From Brevibacillus reuszeri (GTDB lineage: Bacteria > Bacillota > Bacilli > Brevibacillales > Brevibacillaceae), in NCBI RefSeq assembly GCF_002897295.1, contig NZ_BEXF01000015.1, positions 83,431-147,430 on the forward strand: DNA of 64,000 nucleotides, in the 5' to 3' direction. Made by a program: the position numbers and the translations under genes. This document shows, piece by piece, positions 17,073 through 26,648 of the stretch. The notes under the pieces are model-generated. The model was not told where the DNA came from, did not search any database, and saw nothing but the letters and a program-made list of their open reading frames with translations. Within the stretch, counting starts at the first letter, position 1. The number at the start of each line of letters is the position of its first letter.

Positions 17073-17828
17073 ATGGAAACAACGGCAATAGTTAAGGATT
17101 ACCCCACCTGGGAGTTAGGTGGAATAATCAAAAAGGCAGAAGTCATTTCCTATATCCTTGCTATTATGAAAGATGATTTACCGGTTACCGGTATGGAACT
17201 AGTACGACACGCCAAAAATCTAAATTGGACCATTAGTGTTACCCATGTATATAACTTATTGAAGAACTTAGAAAAGCATGATCCAAAACAAGAAAAATAC
17301 CCTATTCTGACTTCAAAATGGCTCGATGACGGTTGCCGTGAACGGCTCTATTATCTTCAACCAGTAACGGGGGCAAATTATACCAGACACGCAATAGAAA
17401 CAATGAGCGAACGCATCGAACAGGTTCAAAAACTAATACGCACCGTTGAGGCATTTTTGAAACCTGATTCAACTATTAGCCCCTCTCTTATTTCCGATTC
17501 CCCTCATCTGCTTAGCGTTAGGGACCTATACAGACTGGCCATTCTGTCTTTAACAAACCAGCAAATGTCGATTAGAGAGCAAATCAAACAAGGCCCATTT
17601 GGATTACGTACAAACCAAGCTCACTATCGCTTACAAGCGGACTGGTTGTCGCAGCATGACTACTTAGATTCAGATCTAGTTACCGTTACTGAAGAAGGGC
17701 ATCTATTTCTTCAATCACTTAAGGAGCAACTCTTCGCACAGATTCCGTTTGCGAAGCAGCGTATCTCTGAATTAAAGGATTATCCAAAATCATATCAGCG
17801 TATGAAAGCATCTCGTATGCAAACTTAA
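17073..17828 (+). CDS. PadR-like winged-helix transcriptional regulator
   Basis: A 251-residue protein. Residues about 20-95 (VISYILAIM, GMELVRHAKNLNWTISVTHVYNLLKNLEKH, RERLYYL) match the winged-helix domain of PadR-family regulators: a short recognition helix, then a wing ending in YYL. A longer C-terminal region carries the basic stretch ISELKDYPKSYQRMKASR. It probably binds DNA as a dimer. Its targets are unknown. It is monocistronic, with an AGGGGGGAA ribosome site. Confidence 0.65.
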   Translation: METTAIVKDYPTWELGGIIKKAEVISYILAIMKDDLPVTGMELVRHAKNLNWTISVTHVYNLLKNLEKHDPKQEKYPILTSKWLDDGCRERLYYLQPVTGANYTRHAIETMSERIEQVQKLIRTVEAFLKPDSTISPSLISDSPHLLSVRDLYRLAILSLTNQQMSIREQIKQGPFGLRTNQAHYRLQADWLSQHDYLDSDLVTVTEEGHLFLQSLKEQLFAQIPFAKQRISELKDYPKSYQRMKASRMQT

Positions 17829-17860
17829 TACTTTTCTAAATAGAATACACGGAGCTATAG

Positions 17861-17894
17861 CCAAGGCCAGTGTAAGACTGGCTTTGGTTTTTTT
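17861..17894 (+). terminator. terminator after the PadR-like gene
   Basis: CCAAGGCCAGT / ACTGGCTTTGG hairpin with one mismatch, followed by eight T on the plus strand. Confidence 0.85.
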
Positions 17895-18062
17895 TGAACT
17901 ATCGCTCCCTGCTAGTTAAATAATAAAATACCTGTCAAATACTTTGGTTTTCAGACTCTTTGAACAGCTATCTTTCTCAAAAAACTCTCAATACTTTACC
18001 AATACAAATCATGGTAATTAGGATATACTCTATTACGTTGTCTTATATTTGGAAAAGGATTG

Positions 18063-18923
18063 ATGGGTTTGACTAAAAAAGGAAAGTTGAAAAAATGGAA
18101 AAACATGAGGGACCGGAATGAGGCAAAAAAAAATGAGATAAACAATCAGATTATTATGCAAATACCATCTGTAAATCAACAAACGGAGAACAAGAATCAA
18201 CCCCCACAAAAGGATAAAGAATTCCTTAAACCAAAAAATATTTTCCCTGTACGAACTCGACGCACCAAACTATTCTGGTTTTTTTGGAGTTGTCTAGTAA
18301 TTTTATCACCATTTGTGTTGCTTGGAAAATTTGGTGTAGGCATCCATATAATACTTCTTTTGATGTATTCTTTAGTTCATTTTGTAGACCTCACTTTTGT
18401 ACGGACTATTTACCTAGTCTTAGTTTATTCTTTCATTAATGTAATGTACCCTTTTTCTGCTGCATTGTCCTTAGGTTATTATAATGGGTACACTGCCATC
18501 ACTACTTCTAATTTATTCGTCTTATTTGTTGCCATAGTTTTGTCAATTAACTATTGGAGCATACGAAAAAAAGTTAAATCAAATGAAATAAAAGGACAAC
18601 GCAGCAAAAAGGGAGAAGTTTTATTATTAAAAAGAGAATTTGATCTTAATAAGTACATGTTAGATAAGATAAAAATTGCTGTATCCTTTACGTCAGTACT
18701 GGGTGTAGTTCCGTACATATTTAAAGCTCATGTGCTCCCAGATGAAATTCAAAACCGCCTTAAAGAAGTCTTTACAATACTTGGTTTCGAGAATCTATCA
18801 TTTAATGCACTAACTCTATACATTGGCATATTCGTAGCCCTTAATTTAGTGTTTAGAATGGGAATTGAACGTCTAGCAATTAAAGAAAATTTCGACGTTG
18901 AAGTCATCTCAACGAAAAAGTAA
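18063..18923 (+). CDS. multi-pass membrane protein, unknown function
   Basis: A 286-residue protein with a very basic N-terminal region (KKGKLKKWKNMRDRNEAKKNE), then about four to six hydrophobic helices between residues 75 and 175 and one or two near the C-terminus. No family recognised. The ATG at 18063 follows AAAGGA; a TTG directly before it is also in frame. TATACT near 18023 may be its -10. No plus-strand terminator is obvious after the stop. Confidence 0.65.
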   Translation: MGLTKKGKLKKWKNMRDRNEAKKNEINNQIIMQIPSVNQQTENKNQPPQKDKEFLKPKNIFPVRTRRTKLFWFFWSCLVILSPFVLLGKFGVGIHIILLLMYSLVHFVDLTFVRTIYLVLVYSFINVMYPFSAALSLGYYNGYTAITTSNLFVLFVAIVLSINYWSIRKKVKSNEIKGQRSKKGEVLLLKREFDLNKYMLDKIKIAVSFTSVLGVVPYIFKAHVLPDEIQNRLKEVFTILGFENLSFNALTLYIGIFVALNLVFRMGIERLAIKENFDVEVISTKK

Positions 18924-19031
18924 AAGAGTTTATTCAAGACCCTTACATGATAAAATGCAATTTCACTATCCTCTCTCCCTCGGTGGGCATCAGCTCCGAT
19001 CAAGGTTTGCTGTCAGTCTTGTTATCAAAAG

Positions 19032-19056
19032 AAAAAGGAGCTGCGCTTGCAGCCCC
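19032..19056 (-). terminator. terminator of the cadherin-like repeat gene
   Basis: GGGGCTGC-AAGC-GCAGCTCC followed by five T on the minus strand, 24 bp after the stop codon. Confidence 0.85.
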
Positions 19057-19079
19057 TCTCTTATTTTCACTCGCTCAAC

Positions 19080-22000
19080 TTACTCCACAATTACAACCGC
19101 ATCGGAAGGCTTACGGTGAACATCCAAACGCTGTACCTCATAACGATAGCGTTGATCCGCTCCCCCAACTTTCCTAAAGTCAAAGTACTCATCTTTTACC
19201 TTTACAGACTGCACACGTTTCCCGGTAGTCTCGTTATAGATCGTCACAGTGTAGTCAGTTGCGGGTGTCTTGTCGGATGGTGCACTCCACTGTAGTTTTG
19301 CTAAGGTAGACGTATTCTCAAGCAGTTTTAAACCACTAACCGGTGTTGCTTTCACATCTGGAGATCCGATGGCTGTAACAGTTTCCTCAGCGGTCACTCC
19401 ACTCGTGCGAAACGAAATCTTTACAGTATATACTTCTCCTTTTTGTACGGAGATTCGATGCCCGTTACTACCAAACACGATCGTATTGGAGCGGGATGTG
19501 ACCGTTGCTTCTTTTAAGCCATTTCTCCAGAGTTCTCCCGTTACTAAATCTTTTGTTGGGTTTTGAAACATCGCAATAAGTTGTGTATCAATCGGACTTA
19601 CCATAAATCCAGGAATTGGTCCTGTTCCTCCACCTGATTGTCTAATGACCGTCAGTTCATACGTATTGGTTACTGACTTGTCTGGACTCGTCACTGAAAT
19701 TTTTACCGCGTTACTTCCTGTTGATAGCCCGATGCTCGTTGAATAGCCACCGCTCTGTACCACCTTGCCGTTCACCGTGATTTTTGCACCTTGTTCAGCT
19801 GAAGGCATAACTGAAATGCTTGTAGTATTGTATGGTACATCAACTTGATAGCTATATCGGCCTGCCTGTAGCGAAGGAGAAAGGGCTCCAACAGACAATT
19901 TCAAATCTGTCAGATCGGCGTTATTGGACAAATCGCGGTTCACGGTAATGGTATACGTATTGGTTGTTACACCGTTGCCAGCTGTTACTTTTACAGGAAT
20001 AATCGTTTTTCCGGAAGAGATCACAATGGGTGCCGTTGTCTCGCCACTTCCGTATACATCCCCGTTGATTTGGATTTTCGAATTATTATCGTCACTTACA
20101 GCTGTTAGTCTTACATACTTCACATCGTTTTTTACTTGTACGGAATAATCATTAACCGTTGGGTCGAAAGCGGGTGCCATTTTGCCATCAGATAACCATA
20201 TATCAGCTAATAAAGCATTACTGCTTCCAGGACGAGTAATAGTAAACCCGTAAGTTCTTTCTTCTCCTCCTGGAGCTTTTACGTTGATGGTTACCACATT
20301 TGTGCCAACTGTTAAGGGCAGCATCATATTTTCTCCACTTTCAACGACTTTACCATTGATTTTAATAACCGCATTTGGATCTTCGGATACCGCTTTAACT
20401 GTAGTTGTTGAGGTATTTGCCAGGACTGTACCTGTATACGATAACGTTTCAGATGCGAAAGCGGGACGCATATTTACATCAGTAAAGGAAACATCTTTCA
20501 GAAGGGTATTGTTGCTCGCTGCTCTGTTTACTTCAATTAGATATTCACGTTGTGATCCATCTTGAGCCGTAACAGAAACAACCACGTTATTTTTACCATT
20601 CTGCAACGTGATTGTACTAGATTCTTCTCCACTCATGACGTAATTACCATTAATCCTAATGACTGCTGCTGAATCAGATGAGTTTGGCGTAAAGCTAATC
20701 TCTTTCACATCATACGGAACGTCTAAGGTGTACTGTAGATGATCTGGTGAAAACATTGGGGCTAATCCACCAGAAGATGGTTTAAGAGAACTTAATTTTG
20801 AGTTTCCGTTCTTTGCGCGAACGATCGTCAATTCGGTTGATTGCGTTGTCAAACCATCTGGTGCTGTCACACGAATACCGATAGAATTAGATCCCACATC
20901 CAATGGGATTGATTTAGAAGTTGCACCGCTTTTTACGGTTGTATTGTTTACCGTGATGGAAGCTTGCGGATCATCTGTTGCAGGTGAAACTGTAATGGAT
21001 GTTGTGTCAAAGCTTACGTCCGCACTATAGGAAAATACTTTGCTGTTGAAGCTAGGTGATAAGGTACCTTCAGATATTTCAAGTTTGCTCAATGCCACAT
21101 TCTTACTTGCAAACCTAGTCACTCGGAGTAGATAGTTTTTCTTCGTAATTCCATCCTCTGCGGTAACATCCACCTTGATATCATTATTACCCAATTTCAA
21201 TGGAATGAGAGAACTCTTTGTACCACTCGTGTGCTCCACACCATTCACTTTCAGTGATGACCAGTTCTCTTCGAGGACCGGGGTAACAGAAATTCCTTCA
21301 ACTTCGTTTTCGACATCTAATAAGTACCCCGTTGTTTCCTTTTTAAATGAAGGTCGCATTACATAGCTCCCTGAATAATCGTTTTCGAAGCTAATGAGAT
21401 TAGCATTCGAGCTGAGTACAGTAAATTTACGAGTGAGCTGCTGAGACTGCCCACCGTTATTATCCTCCACCCAGATCTTGAGATTATGATCTCCTCTAGA
21501 AAGTGCGGAGAGCGGGATCTCCTTAGTAAAGCTTTGATTTGCCCCTGTTGCATCGACTGTATAAAGCGTATTCGTTGTTCCATTATCAACCGTATACTTT
21601 ACAAAGAGTTTATCTCCTACATCTTCATCCAAGATCGTCCCTGTTACGGGTATGTGATAAGCCATTCCAAAGGATTGACTATCAAGTGGTGCAGTGAGGT
21701 TGATTGTCGGATTGGTATTGAAAATATAATTCACAGAAACAGTATATTGATAGTAGTGTTCGTAGGTTCTCGTATCTGGCTTAGATACATCGCCTGTGTA
21801 AAAAGCCTGAACATTATGCACGTCTACGTTAGTTTTAGGATCATCTGGCATACCTGGACACTGTAAGCTATGTGAATAAACCAAGTCACCAAAACGAAGT
21901 CCTAATGTTCCTTTAAATCCATCACTATCATAAGCCATGGAACGCGGAGCACTCTCATAGTTACCAGGGCCATAACAAATTGGACCAGTATGAGCTGTGT

Positions 22001-22325
22001 ATGATCCACCCGGAACGGTTACTGTCTTGGTTTCAGCGGGACTACCTCCTGTTTGGACTGATCTTGAAGGTGAGCCATTCGATAGGTTAAACGTGATTGT
22101 TTCCCCTGACACGCTATACGTCACGTTTCCTGTGTTCACTGAAACACTCGATACCGATTTCAGTTTTGGGATCGATATTGAATGTGTTTGATTTTGAGAT
22201 GTACTCTCGCCGAATGTTTTAGAAGTATTTCCAGATGCTGCTTCTACTTTTCGAATTACCACATCAGAAAACATCATCGTTATTACCAAAACCATGGTTA
22301 AGAATGATAAAAACCACTTCTTCAT
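19080..22325 (-). CDS. secreted protein with cadherin-like beta-sandwich repeats
   Basis: A 1,081-residue exported protein. The ATG at 22325 follows AAGGG and starts a signal peptide (KKWFLSFLTMVLVITMMF) that is probably cut after KVEAA; in-frame ATGs up to 22367 are less likely. Residues about 190-300 look like an Ig-like domain (IPVTGTILDEDVGDK). Then about six cadherin-like beta-sandwich repeats follow, each with the pattern LxxLxxSxGxLSPxF, YxxxV, and GxNxxxxxVTAxDG before a final Y. The C-terminus is fibronectin-like. It has no SLH or LPXTG anchor, so it may be released or bound through a partner. It lies behind a perfect promoter and family 1 leader copy B. Confidence 0.88.
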   Translation of the reverse strand: MKKWFLSFLTMVLVITMMFSDVVIRKVEAASGNTSKTFGESTSQNQTHSISIPKLKSVSSVSVNTGNVTYSVSGETITFNLSNGSPSRSVQTGGSPAETKTVTVPGGSYTAHTGPICYGPGNYESAPRSMAYDSDGFKGTLGLRFGDLVYSHSLQCPGMPDDPKTNVDVHNVQAFYTGDVSKPDTRTYEHYYQYTVSVNYIFNTNPTINLTAPLDSQSFGMAYHIPVTGTILDEDVGDKLFVKYTVDNGTTNTLYTVDATGANQSFTKEIPLSALSRGDHNLKIWVEDNNGGQSQQLTRKFTVLSSNANLISFENDYSGSYVMRPSFKKETTGYLLDVENEVEGISVTPVLEENWSSLKVNGVEHTSGTKSSLIPLKLGNNDIKVDVTAEDGITKKNYLLRVTRFASKNVALSKLEISEGTLSPSFNSKVFSYSADVSFDTTSITVSPATDDPQASITVNNTTVKSGATSKSIPLDVGSNSIGIRVTAPDGLTTQSTELTIVRAKNGNSKLSSLKPSSGGLAPMFSPDHLQYTLDVPYDVKEISFTPNSSDSAAVIRINGNYVMSGEESSTITLQNGKNNVVVSVTAQDGSQREYLIEVNRAASNNTLLKDVSFTDVNMRPAFASETLSYTGTVLANTSTTTVKAVSEDPNAVIKINGKVVESGENMMLPLTVGTNVVTINVKAPGGEERTYGFTITRPGSSNALLADIWLSDGKMAPAFDPTVNDYSVQVKNDVKYVRLTAVSDDNNSKIQINGDVYGSGETTAPIVISSGKTIIPVKVTAGNGVTTNTYTITVNRDLSNNADLTDLKLSVGALSPSLQAGRYSYQVDVPYNTTSISVMPSAEQGAKITVNGKVVQSGGYSTSIGLSTGSNAVKISVTSPDKSVTNTYELTVIRQSGGGTGPIPGFMVSPIDTQLIAMFQNPTKDLVTGELWRNGLKEATVTSRSNTIVFGSNGHRISVQKGEVYTVKISFRTSGVTAEETVTAIGSPDVKATPVSGLKLLENTSTLAKLQWSAPSDKTPATDYTVTIYNETTGKRVQSVKVKDEYFDFRKVGGADQRYRYEVQRLDVHRKPSDAVVIVE

Positions 22326-22404
22326 TTCCTCAGCCCTTTCTTTATTAGTTCGCATTTCCACTCTCATATGCCAGCAGCTCCACGCTCCTTTGCTTCGGAA
22401 AAAA

Positions 22405-22452
22405 GAAAAGGTCGAAGAGCCATAACGATGGCATCTTCGACCGGTATTTCCG
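22405..22452 (-). promoter_or_regulatory. family 1 leader attenuator, copy B
   Basis: CGGAAATACCG (22442-22452) on the minus strand runs directly into the stem TCTTCGACC/GGTCGAAGA, extended by ATGGC/GCCAT across a single bulged base (22410-22442), followed by TTTTC and more T. It lies 80 bp before the start of the cadherin-like gene. Confidence 0.75.
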
Positions 22453-22483
22453 TTCGGGTTTATCTAATTTTTCAGTTAACCAA

Positions 22484-22512
22484 ATTATACCTAGTGTCAT
22501 CCCTATCGTCAA
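22484..22512 (-). promoter_or_regulatory. consensus promoter for the cadherin-like gene
   Basis: TTGACG (22507-22512) and TATAAT (22484-22489) with a 17-bp spacer on the minus strand. The RNA would start near 22477, about 25 nt before the family 1 motif. Confidence 0.85.
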
Positions 22513-22577
22513 ACTTGAATAAGAGCATTCTTTGATGTAACAAGAATACAAGAACTTCTGGAATGAGAATAAGCTAG

Positions 22578-23087
22578 CTATTTTTCATATGTACTAAAGA
22601 AATCAGCTACCATCTTACTCTGCATTTGATCCCATTCTTTTTTCAACTCTTTTCCAGGAAAAACATTTTGTATAATACTGTCAACGACAACAATCGGATA
22701 AGAAGGCTTATCTATTTCAATTAAAAATGGTGGAATCGTATAAACGCCAACAATGTTTCTGTATCGATTAACACTGACAACTACTTTATCTACCTCTTGT
22801 TTAACAGAGGTAACATGCGAAAACTCTGGACCTTCAGATTTTATGACGATGTACATTTTATCATCAGTTGTTAGAAAGGAGCTTCCTTTATCATATTGTT
22901 TACGTAGATCCTCTGGCATCCCTTCAATTCCTCTTATTTGGTAGCGAAGATGTTTCACAGCTGCTTCTGTCTTCTCCAAAAATGGAATCTTTCCTCCAGT
23001 TACAATAAAAATCGTTAAGAGTATGATGATGGCCCCAAAAATAGTATATACTGGAGATTCTTTTGCTTTTTGTAGATTCTTGCTCAT
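22578..23087 (-). CDS. membrane-anchored hypothetical protein
   Basis: The ATG at 23087 has a GGGGGGAA-type ribosome site and gives 169 residues. One transmembrane helix (about 14-36) is followed by an extracellular domain (LRYQIRGIEGMPEDLRKQY, VVSVNRYRNIVGVYTIPPFLIEID). No family recognised. It follows the HNH-repeat gene by 50 bp on the same strand, so the two are probably co-transcribed. Confidence 0.65.
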   Translation of the reverse strand: MSKNLQKAKESPVYTIFGAIIILLTIFIVTGGKIPFLEKTEAAVKHLRYQIRGIEGMPEDLRKQYDKGSSFLTTDDKMYIVIKSEGPEFSHVTSVKQEVDKVVVSVNRYRNIVGVYTIPPFLIEIDKPSYPIVVVDSIIQNVFPGKELKKEWDQMQSKMVADFFSTYEK

Positions 23088-23136
23088 TTTATTTCCCCCC
23101 TCTTCTTCTAATCTCATTGATCAATTTGGAAATAAC

Positions 23137-23622
23137 CTAATCGACCTTATTGAAAACTCCCTTCAATGCCTCTTTCGCATTTTTCCAGCTACCAAAAATG
23201 CTTTCGATATCTTCCTTTGAAGGATAACCATTACGAGCTAATTGCCACTCATTGTAGCTGGTTCCAGTCACTTTGCCTGTCTCTAATTTTGCCAGTTTCA
23301 TAGCTTCTAAGCAGTCCACATCATTAAATAGTCCCGCTCCTTGATCCTTCTTTCTCAATCGATGCTTCCTCATTCGTTCAGCTCCACTCACTCGTTCATG
23401 CTCAACTTTACATGATGAACATAGCAAGAGAGTTTCTTTAAATTCATTCATTTTCATTCGCGCATTTGTACTGATCATTTGACTCTCGCACTTATCGCAG
23501 ATGGTTAGCAAAAGAACAGGTTTATTGGGATCACAAGAGTCATTAATCGCATCTAATAACTCTTGTAGAGAGATCCCCTTCGTTCCTAACACTTCGAGAA
23601 TCTTTTGAAGTTGTATATTCAT
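23137..23622 (-). CDS. protein with homing-endonuclease-associated repeat
   Basis: A 161-residue protein. CDKCESQ and LLCSSC (about 42-73) form a likely four-Cys zinc site. The basic RMRKHRLRKK follows. The C-terminal block SYNEWQLARNGYPSKEDI and FGSWKNAKEAL has the Y-W-PS-FGSW-A pattern of the homing-endonuclease-associated (HNHE) repeat, a DNA-binding unit. No HNH nuclease motif is visible, so it is probably a DNA-binding protein and not an active nuclease. ATG 23622 or the GTG before it both fit the GAGAGGAA ribosome site. Confidence 0.65.
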   Translation of the reverse strand: MNIQLQKILEVLGTKGISLQELLDAINDSCDPNKPVLLLTICDKCESQMISTNARMKMNEFKETLLLCSSCKVEHERVSGAERMRKHRLRKKDQGAGLFNDVDCLEAMKLAKLETGKVTGTSYNEWQLARNGYPSKEDIESIFGSWKNAKEALKGVFNKVD

Positions 23623-23897
23623 CACAAGATGTTCCTCTCGTCAAAGATATAGAATATGTACGTCTACCCTCGAGTAATCTCATGGGAGACTCTCCTTCTC
23701 CTACATCTTCCATCACTGCACGAAAAACTTCAATACTTACTTGCTTCAAGACAAGTATTGGCTCCCCAGTCTGGATAATTTTTCTACTTATCATTAATTT
23801 AACTCATTTTTAGTTACAACACAAATAACGAAACAAAATATCTCATTCTTCCGTTCGCTCTACACTAAAGATTTTTCGATGGGGTCTGCACGCGCTT

Positions 23898-24797
23898 TTA
23901 TTGAGTATGAGGGAATTCATTCCACTCTTTACTGTACAACAGACGTCCAGCACGTTTTCTTCCTACCCGATCCATATAAACGTAGTTATCATCAGAAGGT
24001 ATGCTTGTATGCACTAACCCTGCGTCTGTGTCAGTCACCCAAAATTCCGGGTCGTCCTCATTATCTTCATCATGTGGGAGGAATTCGCCCCATTGCTTAA
24101 AAAAGAACGCAACACCATACTGCTCGCATTGATTTTTTAATCCTTCTACCCACGATTGTCTCAATGGTCTTGCATTCGTTCCTGACTCTCCACCTACTAT
24201 CACCCAATGTAAGTAGGATCTACCTGTATCGGGCTCTATCCAACTAAAATGGGTTGTTAAATCGATCGGACCGAGAAGCGGTTCACATGAAAGGAACCTT
24301 ACAGCTGCTTTTGTTTTGACCAGATGATGGACACGCTCATGATTTGTCTGTTCGTTCTCTATGGATACGCCTAACCATACATGACTTGGCAATTTCTCTA
24401 GGTTGTTCTGTTTTAAATAGGCAGTCACAATCTCCCGCATCCGTTCGGCCCTTTTCGTCAATATTTGAAAAGTATGCCAGTTTGCTTTTACCATGACGTC
24501 GAAAACTTCCTTAATGAACCATCCTGGTACTTCTTCATGAAATAAGTCTCCCATGCTATTCACGAATATTTTCCTTGGTTTTCTCCACGATAAGGGCATA
24601 TCTAACCTGTTTTGAAACAGCTGTATTTCATTAAACGGTAACGCATACTGTTGAGGCAGCTTTTTCCCGTTACGATAGGCATCATATCGCCTGTTATGAA
24701 GAGTCATAGCATAGCAATTGCGGCAACCTTCCGAAACTTTGCTGCATCCTGTTAATGGATTCCATACTTGGTCTGTCCATTCAATAGAAGTTGTCAT
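23898..24797 (-). CDS. DUF5131 family protein (phage Gp37/Gp68-like)
   Basis: A 299-residue protein. EWTDQVWNPLTGCSKVSEGCRNCYA at the N-terminus carries the CxxxSxGCxxCYA cluster of DUF5131. The conserved SMGDLFH, LTKRAERM, VWLGVSIEN, LSCEPLLG and VIVGGESG blocks follow, and KQWGEF is near the C-terminus. The family is common on phages and plasmids and is thought to bind an iron-sulfur cluster like radical-SAM enzymes, but its reaction is unknown. Length is typical. The ATG at 24797 has an AGAGGG ribosome site; the 31-residue extension upstream overlaps the next gene and is unlikely. Confidence 0.9.
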   Translation of the reverse strand: MTTSIEWTDQVWNPLTGCSKVSEGCRNCYAMTLHNRRYDAYRNGKKLPQQYALPFNEIQLFQNRLDMPLSWRKPRKIFVNSMGDLFHEEVPGWFIKEVFDVMVKANWHTFQILTKRAERMREIVTAYLKQNNLEKLPSHVWLGVSIENEQTNHERVHHLVKTKAAVRFLSCEPLLGPIDLTTHFSWIEPDTGRSYLHWVIVGGESGTNARPLRQSWVEGLKNQCEQYGVAFFFKQWGEFLPHDEDNEDDPEFWVTDTDAGLVHTSIPSDDNYVYMDRVGRKRAGRLLYSKEWNEFPHTQ

Positions 24798-24814
24798 TTT
24801 TACCCTCTTTTCTC

Positions 24815-25042
24815 TTATGTACTTCTGATCCTGTACCACCGATCTACTCCACGTTCTAAATTCTCTATCATCATGTAGATCGTGACACAAACCATTATTT
24901 GACGATATTGATCCAAAGGTAATTGAAATCGTTGTGAGTAGATTCGACCGAGGCGATTTGCTTCAGTTCGTAGTTGTTCTACAGTCATATCAGAAAGATC
25001 ATCCTCAATAGGTATTTCCTCACCTAATATGATAGTTGGCAT
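24815..25042 (-). CDS. small hypothetical protein (75 aa)
   Basis: An acidic N-terminus (GEEIPIEDDLSDMTVEQL) is followed by a helical, Tyr/Arg-rich C-terminal half. AGGAGAAG ribosome site. It lies between the GIY-YIG and DUF5131 genes and is probably co-transcribed with both. No family recognised. Confidence 0.65.
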   Translation of the reverse strand: MPTIILGEEIPIEDDLSDMTVEQLRTEANRLGRIYSQRFQLPLDQYRQIMVCVTIYMMIENLERGVDRWYRIRST

Positions 25043-25069
25043 TATATCTACTTCTCCTTAATCCATGTC

Positions 25070-25924
25070 TTATGGAACAGAGATTTCCAGTTTTAATTCT
25101 TCTTGCTTTAACACCATGTCGTTAAATTTTTGTTTTAGATCTTGGAGCGTTATTCTAGGTTTCATCAGGTTCTTTACTTTATAGCCATCATGTTCATACT
25201 TACTAATCCACCATGCCTCTATGTTATTAAGATACAGCTGATTCTCCGTATCATTTTGTTTTGGATTTCTATTCACTTCAGCTAGTACGTGAAAGCTTAG
25301 GTCGCTTAAATCTCCTTTGGATCCATCCTTAACGTGTTCTTGCCATCGAAAGAAGGGGAGGTACCGTGTTTGTCCAATGTAATATTCATCTTGCGTTCGA
25401 TTGTAAATAAGGTATATGTAACCAAATACAGTACCGTTCCTGCCCTCTTCTTTTTCTTGAAACACCCCTTCAGCGTCTACGCTTCTTTGGGTACGATTGA
25501 AGTCTGCCCTACAATCATAGGTACAGAAGTAGGCTGTTCTGTCTGAGTCATCGAATTCATCATAATCTACTGCTTCCCACCGATTTCCTTCCCCAATGTA
25601 TTCCCGTGGAAACTCACTGGCTTTACCTTTAAGAGGTATATGACACGAGAAACAATAAGAATCAATTTGTTTGTAAAATCGATCATAGAAATATTTATCG
25701 CTATCCATAACGATGGCATATACTCCATCCTTCTTCTTGGGCCGAGCAAACTTCATTTCATTTGAAGTACCATGACAATAACGTTCTCTGACGATTTTCT
25801 TTGCTTCATCGCGCTCGACATCTTTTAGATAGAACTCATCTAGAAGCGTCCCCTTTTCAGAAGCATCCCTTTCAAAAGAATAATCAAAAACACGTATCCA
25901 AAAATATCGAGTATCTCCTTTCAT
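25070..25924 (-). CDS. GIY-YIG nuclease-domain protein
   Basis: A 284-residue protein. The C-terminal part carries GYIYLIYNRTQDEYYIGQT (about 168-186), the GIY-YIG signature of metal-dependent endonucleases, followed by the Arg/His segment FRWQEH and Glu-rich helices. The N-terminal part holds CFSC (91-94) and CTYDC (134-138), a possible zinc site. It may be a homing-type or repair-type nuclease; which one cannot be read from the sequence. Its start overlaps the stop of the ASCH gene (ATGA). Confidence 0.8.
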   Translation of the reverse strand: MKGDTRYFWIRVFDYSFERDASEKGTLLDEFYLKDVERDEAKKIVRERYCHGTSNEMKFARPKKKDGVYAIVMDSDKYFYDRFYKQIDSYCFSCHIPLKGKASEFPREYIGEGNRWEAVDYDEFDDSDRTAYFCTYDCRADFNRTQRSVDAEGVFQEKEEGRNGTVFGYIYLIYNRTQDEYYIGQTRYLPFFRWQEHVKDGSKGDLSDLSFHVLAEVNRNPKQNDTENQLYLNNIEAWWISKYEHDGYKVKNLMKPRITLQDLKQKFNDMVLKQEELKLEISVP

Positions 25925-26382
25925 AGACCCACCCCTCCGACTGAATTGTTATACCATTCCCACAGTCTTTGATATCCTTTTGCTGGAACAGGATCTATCT
26001 GCTTTCGATCGGTCATTTCCCAAGCATACCGCCCCGCTTCGTACCAGCCAAAATCATATTCAATCCCTCGTACTTCAGTAACACGGCCAAGAGCAGATAA
26101 ATAAGCAACCTTTTCTTTGTCATTCGTTTCTTTTACCAATAAGCAATCAGCAAGTGTAGCGATTGCTACGACAGACCCCATCGGAAGATTATCAACCTTG
26201 TAGCCATGTTGGGTAAGGATCGATCGTATTGGTTCTGTCTCACACATTTCCGTATCAACTTTCTTTGCAGCGTGAATTGCAATTTTTCCTCGATAATTGG
26301 TAAGCCAGCTTCGAGTCTCAAATTGTTTCTCCCCAATAGCAATCAAAGTTGCGTAGGGTTGATATATGGTAATGGCTTTAAT
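25921..26382 (-). CDS. ASCH-domain protein with probable ATT start codon
   Basis: About 153 residues. The family usually opens with a KAITIxQPYAxLI block, and the DNA encodes IKAITIYQPYATLIAIGEK in frame. The only codon eight bases after the AGGAGG ribosome site is ATT (26380-26382). The first conventional start (TTG at 26346) would remove this conserved segment. ETRSW, GKIAIHAAKK and a C-terminal GYQRLWEWYN complete the ASCH fold, a PUA-like domain linked to RNA or modified-nucleotide binding. It is coupled to the GIY-YIG gene by ATGA overlap. Confidence 0.75.
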   Translation of the reverse strand: MKAITIYQPYATLIAIGEKQFETRSWLTNYRGKIAIHAAKKVDTEMCETEPIRSILTQHGYKVDNLPMGSVVAIATLADCLLVKETNDKEKVAYLSALGRVTEVRGIEYDFGWYEAGRYAWEMTDRKQIDPVPAKGYQRLWEWYNNSVGGVGL

Positions 26383-26394
26383 GGTATTTCCCTC

Positions 26395-26607
26395 CTAGCG
26401 ATGACCTGAAAAACTTGTGATTCCGAATTTATTTCTCCCACTTAATAAATCGTATGGTTTGTCAAACCATACATATCTTTGGTATGTGGCCCCAACTTTA
26501 GTTAGGTCAAAAAAAACAAGAGATATGATATATTCACAATGCCCATTGTAAATTTTCCTCTCTTTATCCGTTGATGGAACGCCGTGTGCGATGAAAGTCG
26601 CCCGCAC
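26395..26607 (-). CDS. doubtful small hypothetical protein
   Basis: Up to 70 residues with a plausible globular C-terminal half (YIISLVFFDLTKVGATYQRYVWFDKPYDL). It lies just before the ASCH gene on the same strand. There is no good ribosome site at the first start and the junction with older sequence near 26610 cuts into it, so it may be the tail of a broken gene. Confidence 0.35.
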   Translation of the reverse strand: MRATFIAHGVPSTDKERKIYNGHCEYIISLVFFDLTKVGATYQRYVWFDKPYDLLSGRNKFGITSFSGHR

Positions 26608-26648
26608 GGTGTAGGCTCGTTATAAAACCGAAATAGAGAGAGGTATAA

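Noticed and set aside
23543..23794. 83-residue ORF upstream of the HNH-repeat gene
   Set aside because: Overlaps the supported gene by about 80 bases and has no ribosome site; sequence looks non-coding.
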